A DNA stretch of 64,000 nucleotides from Balaenoptera acutorostrata (taxonomy: Eukaryota > Chordata > Mammalia > Artiodactyla > Balaenopteridae): NCBI RefSeq assembly GCF_949987535.1, contig NC_080070.1:15009770-15073769 (forward strand), written 5' to 3'. Positions 52,050 through 63,943 of the stretch are shown in pieces. Positions within the stretch are counted from its first letter, which is position 1. Each line of letters begins with the position of its first letter. Under the pieces are notes generated by a model, which was given only the letters and a program-made list of their open reading frames with translations, was not told the origin of the DNA and did no database searches. Made by a program: the position numbers and the translations under genes.

Positions 52050-52078
52050 AATCTATTGGATTAAAAATCCAATAGATT
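52050..52078 (+). promoter_or_regulatory. Perfect AU-rich hairpin in the 3'UTR
   Basis: Arms 'aatctattggatt' (52050-52062) and 'aatccaatagatt' (52066-52078) pair over 13 bp around a three-A loop. Possible RNA structure; role unknown. Confidence 0.7.
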
Positions 52079-55000
52079 TTTAATGATTGAACGTAAGAAT
52101 TAGGGATTTTTCCAGAACTCTAAAGGGTCAGCTACCGTCTAGAAAGGTCAGGCCGTGGCCGGAGGCGGCTGGTATCGGGGGGCGGGTCCGGGGTTGGGGA
52201 AGCCCCGATCTGGCCCACCTGCCGGGAGCGATGGCGGCAGCCAGGCTGAAGGAGGGCCCCTGGGAGAGGAGGGCGCGTTTTCTCTTTCTGAGCACTCTGG
52301 ATAAATCCCTAAGCAATGATATTCCTCAAATGTCATTAATGATTTTTTTTCTTTCCTGAAGATTTCTTTTCTCTTTGAGTCCATCCCTCGTCACGTAGCG
52401 TAGGGCCCGCGGCGTCGCCGACACCCTGGTAGATGTCGCAGTCTGCACCTGTCTGTGCTACTTTGTGTTCACCCCCAACGATACCAAGAGACTATTCCTC
52501 AGTGTAATTGCACAAGAAGAGCGATCTCACCTAGGCACGTGACCCGCGCCGTGGTCCAGGTGCACGCGCGGGTGCCCGCGGTGCCACGCTCCTGTCCCCG
52601 GCACCGCCGCCGGCTCTCGCAGACTTGGTTTTACATCCTTCCCTCCTAGTGCCTTAGCGACCGGGGACGCGGTTGAGGGTTTACTTCCACGGTACTCCAA
52701 GAAGCCGGCTGAGGCGAGTCACATCATCTCAGCCCTTCTTCTGTGCTGTTGCAACATTTTACTCTGGTCTTTCCTCTTTTTTTTTTTTTTTTTTCTCTTT
52801 GTTTAATTTCTATTTTATTTTAATACCTGTTGTCTTTCCTGGACTGTTTGCTAGCAGAGGGGTGCCAGGCAGCTGGCAGGGGCTAGGAGAGCCCATGGAT
52901 CTGGAAAGAGATGTGCGAGATGGATGGTGGTGGGTGAATCCGACGATGGTGATGGCTTTGGATGACTTTTACTTTGGAGAAAGAGCACGAGAGACTCCCC
53001 ACCCTGTACCCTCACCCAGTTCTGCCCCCAGGGTTGGGGGGGGCGTGGCTCTGCCATTCGTTGGGACCGGAGGTCCCATCTCTGTTTTAGGAATGTTGGC
53101 CTTGCCGGGCAGCCGCCTCCTTCCCGATGTAGAAGCATCAAAGGAGAGTAGCCGCCTTCCGCCTCCAGCCCTGGCACAGCCTTCCTGTCGCTGTCTGCGG
53201 GATGGAGAGGAGCCCTGGTACCCGGCCCAGCCCCGTGTTCTCAGACTCGCCGCGCTCTTCACTCTCGCAGCCCTGCCCCCTCTCCTCTGGTTCCACCAGC
53301 TGTGTTTTGCTCTCACCGTTTTGCCGGGTCCTCCCCTCTGTAGACAACCATCAGCCGTCGTTTGCTGCTGAATCGTTCCTCGAGTTACCCAGGCCTCCCC
53401 AAGGCACGCCTTCGTTTTTGGTTTTTGAGGAGTCTGGTGGGCAGAGGCTGGAGGGACATTTATGAGGGTAACCATGTGGTCCTGTACTGCACTTTGGAAA
53501 GCACTCGCATGGGCAGTTCAGTTTCCAAGGAAATTTGCCCTTTGCCCTCTTTGCACCTTTGATACATCCTGGAAATTTTCTCAGGCTTTGAACACTGGTG
53601 GGGGTGAGGGCAGAGGGGTCACTCTATCCATAGCAAATTATTCTTAAAATACGTGAATGTTGGGGAACGCTATCTGGTCATCAGTGGGACTTGAAAGGGT
53701 GGTCCTGATTGTTTGATTCTTGATGCTGAGTCCTTAACTGACCCCAAAGCCAAGTTTCCAAGGTGCGAAGAGATGGCTCCCAGTTTCGGACAGCAGTCCG
53801 TCCTCGTCCTCCCTCACTTTCTCTCCTCGTTCTATGGTCTTTCTTAACGATCGATCTACTGTGAAAGGTGTTTTTATCGTGATATCCGACCTAATTCAGT
53901 AACGAAGCCAAGCCCTTACCTTAGCTCTTAGCTGTGAAATGTGAAATAACTCTGGAAATTTCCCCTCTCCAAGCATAAATTCTACTTATCCTACAAAGAA
54001 ACCGGTCCCCAGGTTGGAACCAGCCTAGTCCCGGCCTTAGGCCGGAAGGAAGGAAGGACACCATGTCCCACTCGAGGCAGGGCAGGCTCGGGCAGAGCCC
54101 CAGGTACCCAGCGGGCCTGCCGGGGAGCCGTTTGCAGCAGGACAAGATTCTGTCCTCGTGGTGCCACGATCAATACGTCTTTATCCGAACATGGGGAAGT
54201 GCCGTCGTTCTGAGACAACAGAAACATGGCCCGTCCTGAGAGAGTGAGGGGAGGAAAGGCTTTGGAGGACATGTGAGCCAGAGTGCTCCCAGAGCCGCGC
54301 CAGCCTGGGGAACCATCTCTGTTCTGGACTCTTGGCATCCGGAGGGCGGCAGTGCCCCGTCCGATCTTCCTGCGCCCAGTTACAGAAGTCTTGGCTGCAA
54401 ACGAGCCAGCATTTTTGCCTTATTGGGTAGCATCCTGGACCCCCTTGTACAGTTCACTTCCAGCCCTTTCTAGATCTGATCTTTTACAGGAAAAGACAAC
54501 ATAGCCTTCCATTTTAAAGAAAATTATTTTGTCTACTTAAGTTGGAAGTTGCTCTTTCACCTGACATTTTCTTTCCTTTTCTTCCAGATCAGGAATGAAA
54601 GTTTCATGCTGCTCATAAAGATAATATTATTGTACTAATTATTTTGGTTATTACCATTGTAATTATTATCATAATCATCATTTTGATATTTTAGTTGGGG
54701 TTTTAAAATGCACATTTATTCCAAGTATCTTTGTGTTTTCTCTTTAATATTTAAATTTATTTTATTATATCTGTGAGTATCTGAGTAAACAGGAGGGACA
54801 TGCAGATGTCTAGTTTTGTCAGACCAAAAAACAAAAAAAAAGGAAAGGAAAGATCCAGGAATTGGGAAAAAAGCTGTCAAGAAAGATCCACCACAGAACA
54901 AAAGTTTGAAGAATCAAAGCCTTTATCTCTATACAGGTCAAATTGGGCTCTGGACAACATGGTCCATGGTCACCATCAATACTGTATTTTTCTAGATTCT

Positions 55001-55961
55001 CAGTGGCCTGAGAGGAGATCTGAGGAGGCATCTCCTGGGCTGAACCCTTAGCCGTGGTCCTCTCCCACGTTCCCTGCGCTTCTGAAACCTGCTAAATAGA
55101 TCCTGGGCATGCCTCGCATCTGATACTGACCTGTCAAGCAAAAAAAAAAAAAAAAAAAAAAAAATCCCCTCTGCCCAGAGCTGACTCAGCCCCTTTCCCA
55201 AATGTCCCCCCTTTTCCCATCAGCACACCAGGAGTGTGGCTTACATCCTTCAGTGCAGAGATAACTGTCCCCTCCTAGAAGCCACTGGAGGTAACACACT
55301 GATGGAAGGTGCTAGGCAGGTGATACCTTCCCCTGGGAAATGTCAGCCTCCCTTCCTCTCACTAACCACACTGCCCACTTCTTCAGTGCCCCCCAAACCC
55401 CGGTACATGTTCTGAGCACACAATTGTAGGGACAAACTATGGAGCCAAAAAAAAAAGGTGGAGGGTTAATAGGAGGCCAGAGGAACACTGACAAAAGTCC
55501 AGCAGCTCCTTGGACATTGCAGGCTGCGGCCCCCCTGAAATTGTTGGCCGACGGAGGGGCACAGTGGGGCCTCGCAGCCAGGTCCAGGGGCTCCGACTGT
55601 GCCCCTTAGGGCACGGTGCTGTGTGCCATGGGTTTTTTTAATCAGCTTGAGGTGCCCACACGCTGCCCACCAAACCCAGAAACTACCGGGCCCCGGGCGG
55701 GTAAAGGAAGGTCTGGAATGGCGGGCTTCACTGAAGCTAATGAAGGGAGACGCCAGGCCATGCCCAGCCCAGAGCCGCTCAGCAAACATTAGCGCCCTCC
55801 CCGAGTCGCTATCTGCCTTCCTCTTCCAGCCAAGCACAGCTGTGGTTCCGAAGCCCCAGGAGAAGACCCCAGTGGGAGAGGCCAGCCCCTGCCCACGCAG
55901 GGGCATCTGCCCCAACTCCCATCCTGCCCTCCAACTCCGAGCCGCCCCAGCAAATAGGATG

Positions 55962-55967
55962 AATAAA
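55962..55967 (+). promoter_or_regulatory. HIPK2: Candidate internal poly(A) signal AATAAA
   Basis: Canonical hexamer about 4.4 kb into the 3'UTR. Use is not demonstrated; it would give a much shorter 3'UTR lacking the downstream elements. Confidence 0.4.
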
Positions 55968-57929
55968 AGGCTGCCCGTCCCTAAGACCCAGCTCTCAAGT
56001 AGAGGGATGCCGACCTAGTCCTTATTTAGATCACAAATAACTTAGAATATCATCTGCTCTGGAATTGGCTCCATCCCTCTTTACTGAGGAAACGTGGTAA
56101 AGGCTAAAAGGGAAGGTTGAAAAGGACCATCAAGGAGAGCCTCATAACTGGAGCCTTAGGAACCGCAGGTCGATTTGTTTCTGCTCGGTGGGGTCTTGCA
56201 GACCCCTCTGGGTATTTGCACCCGTATCTCTGCGCTTAGTGCCTCTTTCATGATGTTTTGGCTGTTTCCAAGGAAAGGGGTGAGCAGGCCGATGGGTGGG
56301 AGAGTCTGAGGCTTGGTGCCAGTTAATACTGTGAAGTGGAACATGTGGTTGATCGAGTTCAGAGGGAAGAGAAGGGTTGGGGTAAACCAGCGGTTGTCTC
56401 CTGGACTGTATTTGCATTCTGGCCTTACTGGCGGTGAGTGGCTGGCGGGCTGTGGGAGCCAGCTGGCCTTGTCCTCTTCACCCTGGAAGAGTCAACCCGC
56501 CCAAACACCAGATTGTGGGATGGAAGGAAGGGAAGGTGAGATCAGCCCAGCTGCTAACAGGCGGATTTCCCTTGACCAGATCTTTGGAGTTGCAAACACT
56601 CATTTTTGAACAAGCTTGCGGTGGAGGATTTGGGTTGTGTGAATGCGTGTGAGTGAGTGGAGCAGACTTTCTTGGAAACTGGAGGAAGGAGATGAGGAGG
56701 CTTAAGGAACTATTGCTGATGGGCTGTGGTTGATGAAACGCGGTGCGTCGATGGGCTCGCCCCAGCTTTCATCCCGGGTTCTCTGGCGCTGGGGGCGGGG
56801 TAGGATGTGGGGCTCTCGCTGGCCTGTTCAGTAGCTGCTGGGACAGTAAAAAGAGAGGAGAGGAAAGCAAGGTGCCCCCAAACAGCAGGGAGGGCGCAGC
56901 AGAGAGGCGGGGGCTCCTTCCGCAGGTCGCAGGTCTTGCCGGGTGCCGCTCAACGCCAGCCCAAGCGATTCTGCCAAGAAATATGCCAGCGCCAGGGCCG
57001 TGCATGCTTCCCTCCCTTTTCTCCTCTGTCTTTTCCTTCTGGTGTGTCTTGCGGATTTCAGATGGGGAAGCCTCAGAGTTGAGCAGGCCCGAGCTGTCCT
57101 AACCAAATTGGAAAGGAAAGTGAAAGTCTTCCTTTCTTTAGCCAAAGAACCCTTCTCAAAGACACCCCAGATATGGACAGAGTGGCGTTCCTCTCCTTCC
57201 TCTCCCGGCAATAATGACTTTGTCAGAGATGCGATCCCATTTGTCTTTCTCTTTCCTCTCTATCCTGACTTGGATTTTTTTTTTTTTTTTTTGCATTTAT
57301 TTTACAACTGTGCTCATCTTGTAAGAGGAGTGGAGGTTCGTAACCCTAAATGCTGCTGCTGTTGGGAACCTGGAGGCACCGCACGGATCTGTGGGCTTAA
57401 CTAACCTCACGTTACCTCGGGTATCGGCCAGAGCAGACCTTCTGCCAGGAGGTGCGGCCGTATCGGGGTCAGGTGCACGCTGGGGCCGGACTCGGGGTGT
57501 CAGTACTTTTCTGCTTTGCTGCCTTAGGACTCTCACTTCTGATCGCCACAGACTGGACTCAGTGGAGAAGTGGAGACGGTGAAATGACATTTAAACGCAG
57601 TAGAAACCTTTTGAAGGCTTTCGGCGCCCTTGCTCACTAGAGCGACCCAACCTAGGAAAGGCTGCTCACATCCTTCCTGCAGCTTCCAGAAGCCCAGGAG
57701 AGCCAGCTCCAAGCCAGTTCTTCCCTTGAGACCCAGTGAGAATTTACAGAGAAGCGACCCTCCTGTGGGGCACGCTTGCTCAGGGTACCTCTACCAGCAG
57801 GGAGCTTCCTGATGCCCCAGCTTGACTCCTGCAAGCCTTCGAGAGCCCCTAATCACAGGCCCTTGCATTAGAATGCTACCTTGACTGTCTCTTCTTGGTA
57901 AAACTTGTCACATCCCTCCACTGAATAAG

Positions 57930-58075
57930 AGCCACCATTTGCTGAATGCTTTCAGTGCGCCAGGCTCATGCCAAGCCCTGTGTGAGCTCGTGGCGCCCTC
58001 AGATCCATGCCATCTACGACACCCCCTCCCCCATTTACAGAGGAAGGAGTTGATGAGACAGCTGACCCTCTAAGA
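57930..58075 (-). repeat. MIR remnant inside the 3'UTR, antisense
   Basis: 'ccaccatttgctgaatgctt' and 'cccatttacagaggaaggag' follow reversed MIR order. Confidence 0.65.
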
Positions 58076-58244
58076 AAGCAGCATGTGTTAAAGAAAATAC
58101 CACGGTGGCCCCAAATCCCCAAGTTTCTAGTGAAATTTTCTGTTAATCAGACCTTTACTAAAATATGAATTTGTTTCACTTCTTAAATTAGCATCAGTAA
58201 GTGGCCTCGTGTTTCTGATGAACCATCTAATGATGTTCCCATTG

Positions 58245-58450
58245 ATTGTGTGCCAAACACTGTTCTGACAGTCGCTCATGTTTATCCCATTTCCTTCCGT
58301 CTTCATAATGACCCTATGAAATCGGCAGTACTAGTCCCTTTACAGATGAGGTAGCTGGCTTGGTGAGCTGGTAACCAGCCTAGGATCACGCAGCTAGTAG
58401 GGGAGCCTAGCCTTGAACCTGGGCCTGCCCAGCTCCAGAACCGAGCTCGC
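58245..58450 (-). repeat. Second MIR remnant inside the 3'UTR, antisense
   Basis: 'tgtgtgccaaacactgttct', 'ctttacagatgaggtagctg', 'aggatcacgcagctagtagg' and 'ccttgaacctgggcctgccc' match reversed MIR well. Confidence 0.78.
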
Positions 58451-58930
58451 AGACACCAGCCTCGGCTGTCTTCTGGGTGTGTGAGCGAAGAAAGGTCTCG
58501 AAGGAACATCGCCCCACGCCACCCCTGCCCCATGCGTGGAACTCAGCAGAAGGTCTGTGTGTAGAGAGAGTCCTGAATTGGATCCAAACAGCAGGGACAG
58601 AATTAGTTTGACTTTTAGAGAAAATCTTAGGGGAGTTTCTTGATTCGTAGTAGAGTTCATTTTCTGTTCCTTTCCAGTGTACCAATTAGCTTTAGTAGTG
58701 CTGCTACAACAAACTCTTATAAGAGTGAAGAAAAAAAAAGTGTTCTTTTCTTTGAAAAAAAAATAATTTTTTTCTTGCTTATAGTTAATTCTAGAAAGGC
58801 AATACTAAAGGTATATATTTTTTTCAAAATGCTATTTTTTACTGCACTGATAAATATGACAACTCTGGTCTCTGTAATCGATCCACTCTTCAGCTCTGGG
58901 TAGAACCAGATGCGGGATTCACACCAAATT

Positions 58931-58938
58931 TGTAAATA
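58931..58938 (+). promoter_or_regulatory. HIPK2: Pumilio-type element TGTAAATA
   Basis: Exact match to the PUM consensus UGUANAUA in the 3'UTR. Binding is inferred from the consensus only. Confidence 0.45.
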
Positions 58939-59385
58939 CCGTATGTGGGTCTGGTGTCCAGGAACTGTTTTCTTTGTGCTTAAAAAAAAAAAAAAAAAAA
59001 GAAGAAAAAGAAGAAGGAGAAAGACAAGATGACTTTCAGAAAGAGGAACAAAGTTTTCTTTCGAGATAGTCTTCTCAAAGAAATGGAAAGCAACAGTTGT
59101 GTAAACTGAGAAAAACTAGCCAACTTTCAGGAGATAAGGAAGGAGAGTCTCTTGCCGAGGTATGAGCTTAATAGTAACACAGAAGATTTTTACTTTGCTT
59201 GAAAGGTGGCGAGAATTTAGAAATGCTTTAGGACTAGATTTTTAATTTTTTAGAAAACTATCACCATTTGTTATGAAACATCTCCTCAGTTGTTTGGGGT
59301 GGGGTTTTCGTTTCTTTTTTACTTTAAAAACTACTTTATTGACTGGCTCCAGGCATGTTTGCCTAAATTCTTAGGTAGTTTACAC

Positions 59386-59409
59386 AAGTTCTAGAATCTT
59401 CTAGAACTT
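59386..59409. promoter_or_regulatory. Perfect heat-shock-element palindrome
   Basis: Two 11-bp arms, 'aagttctagaa' and 'ttctagaactt', separated by 'tc'. Read as pentamers it is TTCnnGAAnnTTCnnGAA (59389-59406), four ideal HSF units in alternation. It lies in the 3'UTR, far from any known promoter. Confidence 0.6.
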
Positions 59410-61109
59410 AAATTCCATTGGAAGCAAACCCAGCTGATCAGAATTAGAGATCCTGGTTGGTTTCATTCAATAGGTATTCTGGAATTCTGACAGAACACCT
59501 AAAGATTTTTTTAAAGAAGGTTTTAGATACATTATCTTACACAAACTGTGACCTGATGGCAATAATTACCTCAAATGTGGGCATTCATCCTGGTTTTAGC
59601 CTTTTTTGAAATCATGTAGCCAGCTTGATCTTGGGATTTAAAAGACTATGAACTCTGTGTGGGCTGAAAGTAACGATTAATGCACACCCTGGTCATTGTT
59701 GCTTAAGTGAACTCTGAAAATAGGTAATCTTTACAACAGAAATGGAACCAAGGAAGAGATTATTCCTTGTGTTTTGTAATCAAATGTGATTTTCAAATGC
59801 ACATGTTAAGTATATATGTTTTTAGCTACTGTAAAATGCTGTTAGGCTTCTAAGATATCAAGAGAGTCACATTTTAAAATGCGTAAACTAAATAATTGAC
59901 TGTGGATACTTAAGCATATTTCTGGCTACGTTTTATAGTTAAAGTGTTTTATAGTTTACATGTAAACTGGTACTTTTTAAAGAAAATTTCTGTTTATAAC
60001 TGACATCTTCAAACCCCAGCAATTTCACCTCTTTAGTTGGAAGCCACGTTCCCCCAAGGCACCCCAAGGCAGGTGTGTTCTACCCGTACTGTTGTGTAGC
60101 CTTCCATATTACTGGTTTCCATGGGAACGCGAGAGAATGTGAAAGGATTTCCAGGTCGAGCAGGGAAGGGGTGAGTCCACAGCCTGGGCCAGATGCGAAG
60201 ATCTCGTGCCACGTTGTATCCACACTGGTCGTCAAGGCCTTCTCTTTGACATCTTGGAAGAGGCCGAGAGAACAGATACCTGGTTTGTTGATTCTGTCTT
60301 GATTTGAATGTTTAATTTATTCATCGGTCCACTGACTTCCAGTCACCGGGCAGTAGAAGACACTGGGATTCAGGTGGCCCCGAAGGTACAGCTGCTATTT
60401 CTGGGCCCCCAGCAATATTCTGATTGGCGTTTTGCAGGGGAGAGTCATACACCCCTGTGCCCATATTTATTGGTTGGGTTTTCCATCTATCTGCTGTCAT
60501 TTATTCCTTTTCTCCTTTAAAACAAAATAAGTGTAAAAGGTTGTGTTTCCTTTTTACTCTTTGTCAAACTTCGTTTTGAAGCCTAGGTCATTAGGAGGTG
60601 GGGTCTAGATTTTTTGCTAGAGATTGTAAGTGCTGCTGAGTGGGAGGAGGGGACTGAGGACTGAGGGGCAATGGGGGTGGGGGGAGGAGCAGTGAGATCC
60701 ATCCAAGTAGAGGTCATAATTGAGAGGGCCCATCATCATGATGCAGGAGCCAGTTTCCCTAAGAGTTTTGGTTCATTTCTTCTTTTCTCTTGTGCCACAA
60801 CCTTAGTGCAGAGGACCTGCTGTGATCTGAAGGGCATTCCTTTAGCAGATAACACCTTGAAAACTGCAAAACACCTGGGACCAGGGAACTAACTGGTGGT
60901 GGTTTTTAATGCATTTGCTTTTTCGCTGTGAACTCTGTTGATAGTACGTTCTTATCACCGTTTTTGGTTAGAAATGTCATTGTAAACTATTTTTCATCTT
61001 GCGCCTCCTAATTATCCTCTGCTTTCCTCTGTTGGGTTTTTTCCCTTTGATTTAATTAACCAAATGAATTTTATGTCATTGTCTTTGGGGCTTAATCTTA
61101 TTTTTTAAA

Positions 61110-61115
61110 AATAAA
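61110..61115 (+). promoter_or_regulatory. HIPK2: Candidate poly(A) signal AATAAA
   Basis: Hexamer in an A/T-rich context ('taaaaataaagg') followed by a T-rich stretch at 61131-61141. Use not shown. Confidence 0.45.
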
Positions 61116-61427
61116 GGTATAGAAATTGGCTTTTTTTTTTTAAGTAAATATGCTGTATCTGAAAAAGGACTCTGCCTTCGCTCGCTAGTTGCCTTTCAGC
61201 CAGCCTCCACGCGAACCTCCTGGCACCCCCTCCCCCTTCTGTGTTGGGCCACTGTCCCCATGGTCACCTTGGCCCCTGCCCTGCTGTCACCACAGCCCCG
61301 TGCCCAGGCACCCAGGACTCCCAGGAAGCTCTCAAGAGCCAGGAAGAAGGACCCACTTAGCCTTGTGAGTGGTGGTCTTGCCTCCCTGTTAGATACTCGC
61401 CTGCTTGGTTGAAGGGGCAATGGATTT

Positions 61428-61479
61428 ACTATTATTGTTATTGTTATTATTATTGTTATTATTATTATTATTATTATTT
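61428..61479. repeat. (TTR)n trinucleotide microsatellite
   Basis: Interrupted run of TTA and TTG triplets inside the 3'UTR. Confidence 0.9.
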
Positions 61480-61891
61480 TAATAGTTTGGCTCAGGAAGA
61501 ACTTGGGAGATGGAAAGTGACTTGACCATGCCCATCCTTCGTAGCTTTCTGTGACTTCTGGATGGAACCTAAAGTGTCCCCCACCCCACTCCCCCTCCTC
61601 CCCCCCGCAGATATTCTTGTTTGCCGTCCCCGCGGCGCATGGTTTCTCCCCACCGTCTCACTCCCCCTGTCACTTTTCACCCTTTCACTGTTGTGTTACG
61701 GCTCCTTTAAAGCTTTCTTCTGTGGCTTTCCCAGGGCACAATCATTTCTGGCCCCCAGAGCATCTCCTCATCCTCTTTCTGTGCATTTTTTTTAACCAAA
61801 TGAAGTAGACCAGGAAGTCATACTTTGGGGCAGCAGAGTTTCCAGTCTAGTAGAATCACTGTATAGATATAGATGCTGATATATATGTTTG

Positions 61892-61899
61892 TGTATATA
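61892..61899 (+). promoter_or_regulatory. HIPK2: Pumilio-type element TGTATATA
   Basis: Exact PUM consensus octamer in a (TA)-rich stretch of the 3'UTR. It could also be a by-product of the local TA repeat. Confidence 0.4.
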
Positions 61900-62507
61900 T
61901 ATATCAAACCAAATTTCTGATAGGAAAAGTATAGCTTTACGGATGAGGGGGGGGAGAGGAGCTTTTAGAAGACGGAGTCAGCGTTGGTTGGTGGATGGGA
62001 GGAGCCCGGGGCGGCCCAGGCTGCACCTTCGCACGTGGCCTGAGGCAGGGCGCCGGGCCCCGGCCACAGTGGAGGCAGGTGGCCCCAAAGGGAGCCGCTG
62101 CTCTCTCTGGGTCCCCAGCGACAAGGGCATAGATGAGTGAGGGGGGCAGCACATCAGAATGACCGGAATTTTCCATCCTGTTTTGCTTTGACCACATGTA
62201 TTGAGCCGCAGCCTCTGATACTATATCACGTTTCCAAAAATGGTATCCATTAGGATGAAAAGAGAACGGATCTGTAGAAATGTTTACCTTTCAACTGCCC
62301 ACAAATTCAGGACACTCTGGATAGAAAGCCTCACTCCCCAGAACGAGAGCAGGGAAGAGGAGGCCTGGTGAGGCTCGGTCACTGGTCCAAGGAACGCGGC
62401 TCCTCCCCAGGGCCATCTCGCCCAAATCTTTCTCTACCAGGTCATCTCAGCTCAGTTACCCTATGGAAGCCCTGGTCTGTTGTGTTCCTTCACTGTACGG
62501 TTTCTGT

Positions 62508-62513
62508 AATAAA
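62508..62513 (+). promoter_or_regulatory. HIPK2: Probable alternative poly(A) signal AATAAA
   Basis: Canonical hexamer in 'tctgtaataaaaagtg', followed 20-40 nt later by a T/G-rich stretch ('ttaatctttgtg'). About 640 nt upstream of the inferred last site. Confidence 0.6.
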
Positions 62514-63147
62514 AAGTGTTAATCCATGTTAATCTTTGTGAAAATTATTGCGTGCAACAGTATTTTCTCGTGTACCTCTTTTTCCTATGTGAATTGTCCC
62601 TCTTTTCTTTTTTTATTTATAAATGTCTACTTTTTTAAAAAGACAAACCAATGTGTTGTAGGCCTATATGTAACCTATCCCTTAGTCTCATATTATAGGT
62701 ATGTTATAAGAATGGATATTTTACTTGGCTTTAGAATGTTTTACAAGAAAAATAATTCTTAACTGATCAAGTCCTTGCTACTAAAATGCTTGTGTTTTTC
62801 ATCATGACGTCGTGTGCTTCTAAATTAATGATCATTTTCGTTGTAGAAAAATGGAGTGAATTTATATTAGTCTTGGAAACTAATAATAGCATTGTAAATT
62901 TATGAGATGATTTTAACAGAAAAAAATTATAGAAGAATATAGTTATTTTAATTGTAATATTACTAACTGTAGGGTGAGAAAGGGGGGTCCCGTTGTGGTG
63001 AACTATGTTATAGCTTGTTACTCACAGTTTCTTTTTGATCATTTTTTCGGTCTCTGAGGTGAAACGAGTTATTAATTAAAATTTGTAAACTCACATATGC
63101 ATATTGTATATGTGTAGCAATGTAATCACACTTTGTCTTGGAATTAC

Positions 63148-63153
63148 ATTAAA
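63148..63153 (+). terminator. HIPK2: Probable distal poly(A) signal ATTAAA of HIPK2
   Basis: ATTAAA in 'ttacattaaactg' with a T/G-rich downstream element ('gcttgtttattct', 63187-63199). It gives a 3'UTR of about 11.6 kb, as expected for the long HIPK2 transcript. A second ATTAAA lies at 63074-63079. Confidence 0.7.
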
Positions 63154-63453
63154 CTGTTTGGAATCACTGTACACTCAGCCTGGCATGCTTGTTTATTCTA
63201 GAACCAGACCGGTTCTGAGGCTACAGGGGTTATCGTTACGAGCCACGTCTTTTGTAAGTTATTTAGCCCTCCGGAAAGTATTCAATACCTCTGAACGTGT
63301 TCACAACCCGCCACTGCATTTAAAGTTTGCCACTGTGTGTGGCGGTAGGGGGCGGGCTTTGAGGTCGTTTCGCTACCTGCTCCGGGGCAGCTGGGCCGAG
63401 GGCGGGGAGCATCCGCACTGTCGCTAACTCTCCCGAGCCGTTCCAACCCCCAC

Positions 63454-63517
63454 GGCTCCCCAGCTCCATCCCCGAGGCCTAAGGCGGCTCCCCAGCTCCA
63501 TCCCCGAGGCCTAAGGC
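63454..63517. repeat. Exact 32-bp tandem duplication
   Basis: The unit beginning 'ggctccccagctccatcccc' occurs twice without a mismatch (63454-63485, 63486-63517). Confidence 0.97.
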
Positions 63518-63744
63518 GTTGCTGTCATCCGCCATCCGAAGAGCTTCAAAGTTCATCCCGGATCTGGGTGCGGAGCCGCCATCCTTTGCACGCAGGCCTT
63601 GCCCTCCCACGAGACTTCAGTGCCAGGCAGCCTCTTGCGCACCGGCCTCCCCACCGGGGCCTCCCCGGGACGGCCCACCGGAGCTCCACCACCGTGAGTC
63701 ACCATCCCCTCTGACTGGGCCTTCCCACCCTTCCAGCAATCATG

Positions 63745-63831
63745 TTTTTTAAACATTATTGTTATTGTGGTAAAATCAGTACATAACATAAAATTTACCA
63801 TTTTACCCACTTTAAAGTGTACTGTTAGAGG
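63745..63831 (-). mobile_element. Old L1 3'UTR remnant, antisense
   Basis: 'ttattgttattgtggtaaaa', 'cataacataaaatttaccat' and 'actttaaagtgtactgtta' are typical. A SINE follows directly at 63832. Confidence 0.75.
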
Positions 63832-63943
63832 GACTTCCCTGGCATTCCAGTGGTTAAGACTCCAAGCTCCCAATGCGGGGGACACGGGTTCCATCCCTGG
63901 TCAGGGAACTAAGATCCCACATGCCACGGGGCGTGGCCAAATA
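63832..63943 (+). mobile_element. Short CHR-type SINE
   Basis: 'gggacttccctggcattcc', 'gacacgggttccatccctgg' and 'gaactaagatcccacatgcc', inserted in the L1 remnant. Confidence 0.88.

Larger units (their letters stand above)
51557..63170 (+). other. HIPK2: HIPK2 3'UTR (about 11.6 kb)
   Basis: No coding frame follows the stop codon. The length to the ATTAAA at 63148 fits the very long HIPK2 3'UTR known in human (mRNA about 15 kb). It begins with a G/A-rich block (51561-51930), turns AU-rich in several places (54590-54780, 58700-58850, 59220-59950, 62560-63110), and carries two old MIR remnants. No CHR SINE or L1 copy lies inside it, unlike the introns, which suggests constraint. The end is inferred from the signal and expected length, not from transcript data. 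Confidence 0.85.
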
